DNA of 64,000 nucleotides from JARLFX01 sp036404255 (GTDB taxonomy: Bacteria > Acidobacteriota > Terriglobia > Terriglobales > Acidobacteriaceae): contig DASWOP010000179.1 of NCBI GenBank assembly GCA_036404255.1, forward strand, positions 1 through 64,000, in the 5' to 3' direction. The notes under the pieces are model-generated. The model saw only the letters and a program-made list of their open reading frames with translations, searched no databases and had not been told where the DNA came from. Numbering within the stretch: the first letter of the stretch is position 1; each line of letters starts with the position of its first letter. Made by a program: the position numbers and the translations under genes. Of this stretch, positions 26,875-34,884 are shown piece after piece.

Positions 26875-29187
26875 GTGTCGCACCCACCTATATACTCATC
26901 AAGGCGATCGTTTCTCGAACGCGCTACAGCGTTTTCCGCAATATTTATGAGTTCCCGCCACCTCTTTGCCAGCGTCGGCAACGCCTTTGGTGGACGCCTC
27001 CCATGGGATCGAAAGAAGAGCCCGCTGATGACAAGGTGGTCAGACGCCGTTGACCCCGCCCATCCCCTTCCCGAATATCCGAGGCCTCAGTTCGCACGCA
27101 ACGAATGGCTGAACCTGAACAGCATCTGGGAGTTCCAGCCCGGTAAGGACTCGGGTGAATCGGCGCCCATATGCAAAAGTCTTAGCAACTCCATCCTCGT
27201 GCCGTACCCCGTGGAATCTGCGCTCTCAGGCGTCATGGAACACTATGACCGTCTCTGGTATCGCTGCAGCTTTTCGGTGCCCAAAAAATGGGAAAGCCGC
27301 CAAGTCCTATTGCACTTTGGTGCGGTTGATTACGAGTCCGAAGTCTTCGTCAACGGCCAGAGCGTTGGCCTGCATCGAGGTGGATATGATCCATTTTCCT
27401 TCGACATATCTGCGCAACTCAAACCTGATAGTCAGAACGAATTGATTGTCCGCGTATTCGATCCCACTGAAGCTGGCGGACAGCCGAGGGGTAAACAGAA
27501 CACCAGTCCACGTGGCATCACCTACACCCCAACTACTGGCATCTGGCAGACTGTATGGCTCGAGCCCGTGCATCGTACTCACATCTCGTCGTTCAGTGTT
27601 GTACCTGATATCGATCAAGAGGTGGTGCATCTCCAGTTCTATCTGTCTGAAGACGCTCACGACGTGGAGCTTGAAGTGATTATCCATAGCGGATCTGAAA
27701 TGATCCAGAGATCCTCGGCCCATGCGAATCGGCCTATTACACTCCCGATGCGCAAGCCAAAGCTCTGGTCTCCGACCACGCCACATCTTTATTCTCTTCA
27801 GCTTCGCCTGAAGCAGAGCGCCAAGCTCGTCGACTCGGTTAACAGCTACTTCGCGATGCGCAAGACCAGCATCGGAGATGTCGACGGGCACAAAAAGCTT
27901 CTCCTTAATAATGACTTCGTTTTCCAGCTTGGCCCCTTGGATCAAGGTTTCTGGCCAGACGGTATCTATACGGCGCCCACGGACGAAGCTCTCAAGAGCA
28001 ACATCGTGCAAATGAAGGCCATGGGATTCAATATGGTTCGCAAGCACATCAAGGTGGAACCAGCTCGGTGGTATTACTGGGCCGACCAGCTAGGACTCAT
28101 GGTTTGGCAGGACGCCCCATCCTGCAACTCCTATCCCGGTCGTGCGTTCATCCCTCCTCCCGTCGATAAAGTGGCCTTTGAGGAAGATCTACGGCACATG
28201 ATCGTTGCGTTACGAAACAATCCGTCGATTGTGCTCTGGACCGTCTTCAATGAGGGCCAAGGGCAGTTCGATACGGAACGCCTCGTATCGCTCGTCCGAA
28301 GTCTGGATCCTTCCCGCCCCGTCAATGAAGCAAGCGGTGGGGAGATCAAAGGCTCAGGCGATATCGACGACATCCATAGCTATCCGGAACCCGCAGTGCG
28401 ACCGGAGAACCATCGTCAGGCTAATGTCTGCGGCGAGTTTGGAGGCATCGGATACCTGATTCCCGATCGCTCCTGGCAGCCTAACGGGCACGGCTACGTG
28501 GAGGCAGCAACACCAGAAGATCTCCTTTACCTATATGCGAAATACATCGCAAAGGTTCGCGACCTGCGCGAGGGTAACAATCTCAGCGCAGCAGTGTACA
28601 CGGAACTAACAGACGTGATGACCGAAGTGAATGGCCTTCTCACCTACGATCGCATACCCAAGGTCGCCTTGGATCAGATTCGCCGAGTCAATGAGTTTCG
28701 ATTCCCGGCTCCGGCGTACAGCACGATCCTTCCATCGTCTGAAGACACGGCACAGCCATGGAAGTACACCTTTGAAAAGCCAACAGATGATTGGCAAAAG
28801 AAGGACTTCGATGATTCTGGGTGGTTGAAGGGAAACGGTGCTTTTGGGAATCACGGGACGGATGCCCACATAGAATGGAGTACCCCTGACATCTGGCTCC
28901 GCCGGGAATTTCATGTAGGTAAGATCTCCGCTAAAGAGGTCAATCGACTGGTCATGAACGAACTTCATCGTAGTCGCTTGGACGTCTACGTCAATGGCAT
29001 ACAGAACTACACGCAGCAGGGTAACAATCGATCAGGCAAAGGCTTCTATGAACATCGCCCCCTCAATCGTGCAGTCCGCGAGGCCGTTCTACCTGGAGGA
29101 CAGAACGTGATTGCCGTGCACTGCCACGCCGTTAGCGATCTGCAATTCTTCGATGCGGGGCTTGCAGTGAGAATTCCTACTGCATAG
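26875..29187 (+). CDS. Exported GH2 glycoside hydrolase (beta-galactosidase/glucuronidase-like)
   Basis: 770 residues from a GTG with AGGAGG 6 nt upstream. The N-terminus SSRRSFLERATAFSAIF is Tat-like. Then come a GH2 sugar-binding jelly roll (~60-215; WYRCSFSVPKKW), an Ig-like domain (~216-305) and a TIM barrel (~306-600). The acid/base is Glu460 in WTVFNEGQG; the nucleophile is probably Glu521 in VCGEFGG. A C-terminal ~150-residue jelly-roll-like module (WQKKDFDDSGWLKGNGAFG) resembles galactose-binding domains. It would cleave a beta-linked galactose, glucuronate or mannose residue; which one is not clear. It lies between a sulfatase and FGE in one unit. Confidence 0.9.
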   Translation: MSHPPIYSSRRSFLERATAFSAIFMSSRHLFASVGNAFGGRLPWDRKKSPLMTRWSDAVDPAHPLPEYPRPQFARNEWLNLNSIWEFQPGKDSGESAPICKSLSNSILVPYPVESALSGVMEHYDRLWYRCSFSVPKKWESRQVLLHFGAVDYESEVFVNGQSVGLHRGGYDPFSFDISAQLKPDSQNELIVRVFDPTEAGGQPRGKQNTSPRGITYTPTTGIWQTVWLEPVHRTHISSFSVVPDIDQEVVHLQFYLSEDAHDVELEVIIHSGSEMIQRSSAHANRPITLPMRKPKLWSPTTPHLYSLQLRLKQSAKLVDSVNSYFAMRKTSIGDVDGHKKLLLNNDFVFQLGPLDQGFWPDGIYTAPTDEALKSNIVQMKAMGFNMVRKHIKVEPARWYYWADQLGLMVWQDAPSCNSYPGRAFIPPPVDKVAFEEDLRHMIVALRNNPSIVLWTVFNEGQGQFDTERLVSLVRSLDPSRPVNEASGGEIKGSGDIDDIHSYPEPAVRPENHRQANVCGEFGGIGYLIPDRSWQPNGHGYVEAATPEDLLYLYAKYIAKVRDLREGNNLSAAVYTELTDVMTEVNGLLTYDRIPKVALDQIRRVNEFRFPAPAYSTILPSSEDTAQPWKYTFEKPTDDWQKKDFDDSGWLKGNGAFGNHGTDAHIEWSTPDIWLRREFHVGKISAKEVNRLVMNELHRSRLDVYVNGIQNYTQQGNNRSGKGFYEHRPLNRAVREAVLPGGQNVIAVHCHAVSDLQFFDAGLAVRIPTA

Positions 29188-29301
29188 ACCACAGGTGTGC
29201 GCCTACTTTGCTCTTCACCCAGTCTGCGAAGTAATGCCGTTATCCACGCCGAGATATCTAATAACAGCTGGCACCACTTCTACAGAAACGTAGGTATAAA
29301 C

Positions 29302-30255
29302 ATGAACAATAAGCCCTGCTGCTCCCCTTCCGCCCCCAGAGAGAAGTTGCCGTCACCGCTCGTATCTTTTGGAGAGACTCCGGCCAAAAATCGCCACAAT
29401 GCCCCTTTGATATCTCTACCTGGCGGGGAGTTTCTCATGGGCACCGACCGCGAAGAGGCCTTCGCAGCCGATGGCGAGCGCCCTGTCCGTCGCGTCGAGA
29501 TTGCCCCCTTCAAAATCGACGTATACCCGGTGACTAATGCCCAGTTCGCTGCATTCATCGCGGATACGCACTACCAAACTGAAGCGGAACGCTTCGGCTG
29601 GTCCTTCGTCTTTTATGCCCACATCCCACGCGCTCGCTACTCCGAACTCGTAACAGATACAGTAGCCGCAACCCCTTGGTGGTGCGTCGTGCCCGGCGCC
29701 ATCTGGAACGCGCCTGAAGGTCCCGGGTCTCACATCACCACCCGCGGCAACTATCCTGTAACGCAGGTCAGCTGGAACGACGCAGTTGCCTACTGCAACT
29801 GGGCAGGCACCCGGCTACCCACTGAAGCTGAATGGGAGTACGCTGCCCGCGGAGGTCTCGTTCAAAAACTTTATCCCTGGGGCGACAAGCTACGTCCCGA
29901 CGGCCAGCACCGCTGCAATATCTGGCAGGGCGACTTCCCTCAGCATGATACTGGAGATGACGGCTACACCGGCGTGTGCCCCGTCGACGCCTTTCCACCT
30001 AATGATTATGGGCTCTACTCCATAACCGGTAACACATGGGAGTGGTGCCAGGACTGGTTCGCCGTTCAAAGCGAGCACCCTCCCCTTACACTAAATCCCA
30101 CTGGCCCTCAGACTGGTAAGTCACGCGTCATGAAGGGCGGATCCTTCCTCTGCCATAAGTCCTATTGCAACCGCTACCGCGTCGCCGCCCGGAGTTCTAA
30201 CACCCCTGACAGCGCCGCCACCAACATCGGATTCCGTTGCGCTCGTTCTCTCTGA
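29302..30255 (+). CDS. Formylglycine-generating enzyme (FGE/SUMF1 family)
   Basis: 317 residues from the ATG at 29302 (GTAGG upstream; an earlier in-frame start at 29197 would add 35 unlikely residues). It carries the FGE core: PGGEFLMGTDREEAFAADGE, TEAERFGWSFVF, WNDAVAYCNWAGTRLPTEAEW and GNTWEWCQDW. The copper-binding catalytic cysteines are Cys284 and Cys289 in SFLCHKSYCNRYR. FGE oxidises the Cys of CxPxR in unfolded sulfatases to formylglycine in the cytoplasm before Tat or Sec export. No export signal is seen, as expected. It sits inside the sulfatase operon and could serve all seven S1 sulfatases in this window. Confidence 0.95.
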   Translation: MNNKPCCSPSAPREKLPSPLVSFGETPAKNRHNAPLISLPGGEFLMGTDREEAFAADGERPVRRVEIAPFKIDVYPVTNAQFAAFIADTHYQTEAERFGWSFVFYAHIPRARYSELVTDTVAATPWWCVVPGAIWNAPEGPGSHITTRGNYPVTQVSWNDAVAYCNWAGTRLPTEAEWEYAARGGLVQKLYPWGDKLRPDGQHRCNIWQGDFPQHDTGDDGYTGVCPVDAFPPNDYGLYSITGNTWEWCQDWFAVQSEHPPLTLNPTGPQTGKSRVMKGGSFLCHKSYCNRYRVAARSSNTPDSAATNIGFRCARSL

Positions 30256-30316
30256 ACCGCGTTCCTCTTCATAGCTAACTCTCCAAACAGCAATATTTCT
30301 TTGATGGAAGGCCAAC

Positions 30317-31870
30317 ATGTCGAAACCTATAGAGAAGATGACGCGCCGTAGCTTCGTTGCCACCACCGCGGCAGGTGCGCTCGGACTTGCCGTCGAGCAA
30401 AGCGCGATGGCGAAGTTGCGGCGCACGTCAAAGTTTCCAAAGAAGCCAAACATTCTTTGGATCATGTCGGACGAGCACAATGCCACCGTAGCCGGATGCT
30501 ATGGCAACAAAATCGTTCAAACACCTAATATCGATTCTCTTGCCCGGCAAGGAATTACGTTTGATGCCCACTACTGCAATTCGCCGCTCTGCGTACCGTC
30601 CCGCCTTTCCCTGACGGCCGGTAAGTACGCCTCGCGCGTGGATGTGTGGGGCCTGACCAGCGAACTCCCCAGTCCCGATATCGCTTCTCTGCCCCGAGTG
30701 CTCAACTCCGCCGGATACGAATCTTTCTTATGCGGCAAGCAGCACTATGATTACTCAAGACGTTACGGTTTCACCGAAGTTGGCGGGAACTTCAACAACT
30801 GGTACAAAACCGGCCGCGGACATCGCCTTCCCCCAACCCACCTGCAGCAAACAAGGCTCTCACCGCGATTCGACGAATTTCATCCCGGCAATCACGGCAG
30901 CACTGTCGAACATGATCGACGCGTCACCGTGGGCGCAGTGGACTTTCTGTCAAAACGTAAAGACAACAACGAGAAGCCTTTCTTTCTCTTCGTCGGTTAT
31001 CTCGCTCCGCATTTCCCGCTGATCGTCCCGGAAGAGAACGTTGCAAAATATCGAGGCAAGGTGGACATGCCCGTGATCCCTGACGGCTTCCTTGATCGCA
31101 TCGTCCTGAATTACAAAGTTCAGCGGGCAGGGTTCCAGGAGATTGGAGTTCCTGAAGATACCGTTCGTAATGGGCGTGAACTCTACTACGGCCTCGTTGA
31201 TTGGGCCGACTCTCAGATCGGCCAGGTGCTTGCTACCCTGCGCGCCCATCCGGAGGTTGCAGAAAACACCATCATTATCTATTCCTCTGATCATGGCGAA
31301 AATATGGGTGAACACGGGCTATGGTGGAAGAACTGCATGTACGACTCCGCAAGCAAGGTTCCGCTTGTAATCTCCTGGCCAAAGCGATGGAAAGGGTCGC
31401 AGCGACGAAGTGGAGCATCATCCCATGTAGACCTCGTGCAAACCATCCTCGATCTTGCGGAAACTCGTGCACCGGAAGACTGGAACGGTGAGTCCATGCT
31501 GCGCTGGATGGATCGGCCCGACGCTCCATGGAAGGATTTCGCGGTCAGCGAGTACTACGCACATAACACCGCCTCTGGATACACCATGTTTCGAAGCGGT
31601 GAGTGGAAGTACGTCTATCATAACGTGATCGACGCGCAGCATTCTTCACAGCGGGAGCTATATAACCTCACTCACGACCCTCACGAGTTCACCAACCTCG
31701 CCGACTTGCCCGAACACAAAGTTCGCGTCGACAATCTCCATCAGCGAATGCTGAAGGAACTGGGTGCCAACCCGGATGAAACCGAAAAGCGCTCCCGCGA
31801 CGAGCTGAGCCGCGGATATATACGGCCAGACCCGAAACCAGCCGGAACGGTAGAAGGTCTGGATGGCTGA
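30317..31870 (+). CDS. Tat-exported sulfatase (S1 family)
   Basis: 517 residues. A Tat signal (MTRRSFVATTAAGALGLAVEQSAMA) begins at residue 8. WIMSDEHNATVAGCYGN holds a metal ligand; CVPSR the formylglycine Cys at residue 92; YSSDHGENMGEHGLWWKN the second metal pair. VDVWGLTSELPSPD and FLCGKQHYD suggest a group with Lys-Gln-His in place of Lys-Trp-His, also seen in choline-sulfatase-like S1 members. It lies 61 nt after FGE and its stop overlaps the start of hpnJ. Substrate unknown. Confidence 0.92.
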   Translation: MSKPIEKMTRRSFVATTAAGALGLAVEQSAMAKLRRTSKFPKKPNILWIMSDEHNATVAGCYGNKIVQTPNIDSLARQGITFDAHYCNSPLCVPSRLSLTAGKYASRVDVWGLTSELPSPDIASLPRVLNSAGYESFLCGKQHYDYSRRYGFTEVGGNFNNWYKTGRGHRLPPTHLQQTRLSPRFDEFHPGNHGSTVEHDRRVTVGAVDFLSKRKDNNEKPFFLFVGYLAPHFPLIVPEENVAKYRGKVDMPVIPDGFLDRIVLNYKVQRAGFQEIGVPEDTVRNGRELYYGLVDWADSQIGQVLATLRAHPEVAENTIIIYSSDHGENMGEHGLWWKNCMYDSASKVPLVISWPKRWKGSQRRSGASSHVDLVQTILDLAETRAPEDWNGESMLRWMDRPDAPWKDFAVSEYYAHNTASGYTMFRSGEWKYVYHNVIDAQHSSQRELYNLTHDPHEFTNLADLPEHKVRVDNLHQRMLKELGANPDETEKRSRDELSRGYIRPDPKPAGTVEGLDG

Positions 31871-33371
31871 TGGAGTGCCGTCGTTTCTTCTATATATGCC
31901 GCTGAAGACACTATTTCTGAACCCTCCCTCCTTCGAAAAGTTCGATGGTGGCGCGGGCTCCCGCTGGCCGGCTACGCGCGAGATTGAATCCTACTGGTAC
32001 CCGGTGTGGTTGACCTATCCAGCTGGGTTGCTGGAAGGTTCGCGTCTGCTCGATGCCTCTCCGCACCATGTCTCCGCCGAAGAAACTGTCAATATCTGCA
32101 AAGATTATGAGTTTCTGGTGCTGTTTACTTCGACGGTGGGCTGGAAGAGTGACCAGCGTCTCGCCGAGGCAATCAAGGCGGCGAATCCGTCCATTCGCAT
32201 TGCCTTCGTCGGTCCTCCGGTAACCACCTCCCCGGAAAAGGCATTGAACGAGTGTGCCGCACTGGATTTCATCTGCCGCCGCGAGTTCGACTACTCGGTA
32301 GTCGAGTTTGCCCAGGGCAAGCCGCTCCACAAGATTCCCGGCACCAGCTACAGACAGGAAGGTAAAGTCGTCCATAACCCCGACCGTCCGCAGGTGGAAA
32401 ACCTAGACGCGATGCCGTGGGCTACCAAGATCTACAAACGCGACCTGGACGTAACACGCTACAGCGTACCGTTTCTGCTGCATCCCTACATCGCACTCTA
32501 CTCCACGCGGGGATGTCCGGCGCAATGCACCTTCTGCCTCTGGCCACAGACGTTGAGCGGACATGCCTGGCGCAAGCGTTCCACCGACGATGTTGCCGCC
32601 GAATTGGCCTGGGCTAAGCAGAACTTCCCCGAGGTCAAGGAGTTTTACTTCGACGACGACACCTTCAATATTCAAAAGGCACGCACCATCGAATTGTGCG
32701 AAAAGCTCAAACCGTTAGACGTTACCTGGAGCTGCAATTCACGCGTCACCACCGACCGCGAGACGCTCAAGGCCATGAAGGATGCCGGATGCCGGCTGTT
32801 GATCGTTGGTTTCGAGTCCGGTGACCCGCAGATTCTCAAGAACATCAAGAAGGGCGCCACCGTCGAACGTGCGCGCGCCTTCGCCAAGGATTGCAAAGAC
32901 CTGGGCCTGACTGTTCATGGAGACTTTATCCTCGGCCTACCCGGTGAGACTGCGGAGTCGATCGGGAACACCATCAAATTTGCCAAGAGCCTGGATGTGG
33001 AAACCATTCAGGTCTCCATTGCACATGCCTTTCCTGGTACGGAGTTTTACGACTACGCCAAGGCCAACGACTTCATCGCGAACACCGCGGCGATGAGCGA
33101 TGAGGGTGGACACCAGATGGCGCATATTGAGTACCCCGGTCTCCCCACTGACTATGTGCTTGAAATGGTGCATCGCTTTTATGACGAGTACTACTTCCGT
33201 CCGAAAGCGGCCTTCCGCGTGGTCTGGAAAGCGTTTGTGAATCGTGATTTGTCCCGGCTCTACGTCGAGGCCAAGGAGTTTCTCAAGCTTCGCGCGCAAC
33301 GCAACAGGATGGTAAAGACGGCCCGCCACCATCAAGCCGACCCGTCCGCTCACATCAGTACTAGCGCATAA
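31863..33371 (+). CDS. hpnJ: Hopanoid-type B12-binding radical SAM protein HpnJ
   Basis: 502 residues from the ATG at 31863 (GAAGG upstream, overlapping the sulfatase stop as ATGGCTGA); homologues begin at the later MPLKTLFLNPPSF (31896). The N-terminal ~190 residues form a B12-binding-like domain. The radical SAM cluster is CPAQCTFC (CxxxCxxC), followed by the family segment FCLWPQTLSGHAW. FDGGAGSR near the N-terminus and the FxDDDTF motif match HpnJ, which rearranges the ribose of a bacteriohopanepolyol into a cyclitol. No other hpn gene is present here, so its role beside a sulfatase operon is unclear; it may have been captured by the operon or act on another sugar. Confidence 0.8.
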   Translation: MADGVPSFLLYMPLKTLFLNPPSFEKFDGGAGSRWPATREIESYWYPVWLTYPAGLLEGSRLLDASPHHVSAEETVNICKDYEFLVLFTSTVGWKSDQRLAEAIKAANPSIRIAFVGPPVTTSPEKALNECAALDFICRREFDYSVVEFAQGKPLHKIPGTSYRQEGKVVHNPDRPQVENLDAMPWATKIYKRDLDVTRYSVPFLLHPYIALYSTRGCPAQCTFCLWPQTLSGHAWRKRSTDDVAAELAWAKQNFPEVKEFYFDDDTFNIQKARTIELCEKLKPLDVTWSCNSRVTTDRETLKAMKDAGCRLLIVGFESGDPQILKNIKKGATVERARAFAKDCKDLGLTVHGDFILGLPGETAESIGNTIKFAKSLDVETIQVSIAHAFPGTEFYDYAKANDFIANTAAMSDEGGHQMAHIEYPGLPTDYVLEMVHRFYDEYYFRPKAAFRVVWKAFVNRDLSRLYVEAKEFLKLRAQRNRMVKTARHHQADPSAHISTSA

Positions 33372-33468
33372 TCATCCCCTCGGGTTCATCCTGCTAAAAT
33401 CTCCAATTCCATTGCATTCGCGAGAACAGAAGCGACCACAGAGCAGGTTACCTGTCCGGCTTGGTTTT

Positions 33469-33660
33469 CTATCGTTGCCATAGGATCAGAGGTTCTTCCA
33501 GTGGCGTCGCCAATGTGTCAATATTCCCAACGATTCGCGCTGTATAGTCGCTCGCAGGCCGCGAACCGAAGATCTGCGCTTTATAAATAAAGCCACCTTT
33601 CACACCGATCAGTTCAGAGTCCCGCTTCATCTCCGCTATAAAAGGAACTTCGTCGCCACA
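33469..33660 (-). pseudogene. Alpha-glucan phosphorylase (GT35) C-terminal stub
   Basis: A short minus-strand frame reads CGDEVPFIAEMKRDSELIG, GGFIYKAQIF, RPASDYTARIVGN and ends PLILWQR-stop. This is the C-terminus of the bacterial alpha-glucan phosphorylase group, where RPxxDYTxR and ILWQ are conserved. Upstream an in-frame TGA (33661-33663) follows and the remaining ~780 residues are missing. It is evidence that a glycogen or maltodextrin gene once stood here. The rest of 33372-33912 shows nothing coding. Confidence 0.6.
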
Positions 33661-33912
33661 TCACTCACCCGTTGTTTTCTCACATTTGCAACGGCTAGTG
33701 GAAGAAAGGTCTCCGCAGATTCGTATTTTTTATCGCACGGCTGAAAACCCCGCGTTCATCGCTCTGCTGATTTATATATTCAGTGTCGATCTGTCGTTGG
33801 TGCCACGCATCAAGCATGGACCCGCGACCGGAACTTCCGGCAGATAACTGCGAAAGGATGCACCGTTGTGAAACCGCGATGTTCGCTGATACTCGATTCG
33901 CTCAGGAATACT

Positions 33913-34884
33913 TCAGAAACGGTTTTCTTCTCTCGAACCCGAATTGGCCTCGAGCCAAAGGAGCAGCTTGCGAATGCTGCCGGTGGCTAGGGCAATGCTG
34001 GAGTCAGCAGCTCCGTAATAAAGATTGATGGTATCTCCATCAGCGCCAATCGTCTGGCCACAGGGGAAGACGACATCGTTGACGTCTCCGTTGCGCTCGT
34101 AGGGAGCCTCCGGCCCGAATATCCAGGAGTCTCCCCGGCGCAGGCATATCTCCGGCTTATTGATATCGAAGAGCGCGAGACCAAGACGATAGATGCCACC
34201 AGCTGCCGTTTGCCGCACGCCATGATAGATGACCAGCCAGCCCTGCACGGTTTCGATCGGAGGAGAGCAGAGGCCGATCTTGTTTGCATCCCACCATCCG
34301 CCGCGCCGCGCTTCCAGCATCACTTTGTGTCTGCCCCAGTGATGCAGATCGGGCGAATAGGAGATCCACATGTGGGCGCCGAGCGCGGTGACAGGCCGAT
34401 GAATCATGGCCCAGTAGCCCTCAATCCTGCGCGGCATGAGAGCTGCGTCCTTGTCTTCCGGCTGCATGATGACGCCGATGCGTTCGAAGCTTCTGAAGTC
34501 TTTCGTCAGCGCAAGCGAGACCCCCGGACCGCCGCGAGCAAACGATGTATAAGTAACCGCATACTGATCGAGTTCCGGCACATGGGTGATGCGTGGATCC
34601 TCGATGCCCCAGATCTCTTCGGGATATTCCGTGGGATTTGCCATCATCGTGGGCTCGTGGTCAACACGCCATCCATCGATCCCGTTCGCAGAGCGGGCGG
34701 CGCAGAGATGCGACATGCCACGCCGGTCTTCCACGCGGCAGAGCAATAGAGTGTCTCCGTCAGAAAGACGCACCGCGCCAGCATTGAAAACGCTGTTGAT
34801 CAGATACGGCCAGTCTTTCCGACTGAGGAGAGGATTGCCGGCATGGCGAGTAAATAGAGGTTCTTCCGTGGGTGTTAGATTCAA
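33913..34884 (-). CDS. GH130-family mannoside phosphorylase/mannosidase
   Basis: 323 residues without a signal peptide, so cytoplasmic. The five-bladed beta-propeller pattern of GH130 is visible: RHAGNPLLSRKDWPYLINS, FNAGAVRLSDGDTLLLCRVED, WGIEDPRITHV (the catalytic Asp region) and GWWDANKIGLCSPPIET. GH130 enzymes phosphorolyse or hydrolyse beta-mannosides. The ATG overlaps the stop of the GT4 gene (34881-34884, ATGA), so the two are translationally coupled. The pair recurs in bacteria that build or recycle mannose-containing saccharides, but the exact linkage is not decidable here. Confidence 0.88.
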   Translation of the reverse strand: MNLTPTEEPLFTRHAGNPLLSRKDWPYLINSVFNAGAVRLSDGDTLLLCRVEDRRGMSHLCAARSANGIDGWRVDHEPTMMANPTEYPEEIWGIEDPRITHVPELDQYAVTYTSFARGGPGVSLALTKDFRSFERIGVIMQPEDKDAALMPRRIEGYWAMIHRPVTALGAHMWISYSPDLHHWGRHKVMLEARRGGWWDANKIGLCSPPIETVQGWLVIYHGVRQTAAGGIYRLGLALFDINKPEICLRRGDSWIFGPEAPYERNGDVNDVVFPCGQTIGADGDTINLYYGAADSSIALATGSIRKLLLWLEANSGSREENRF

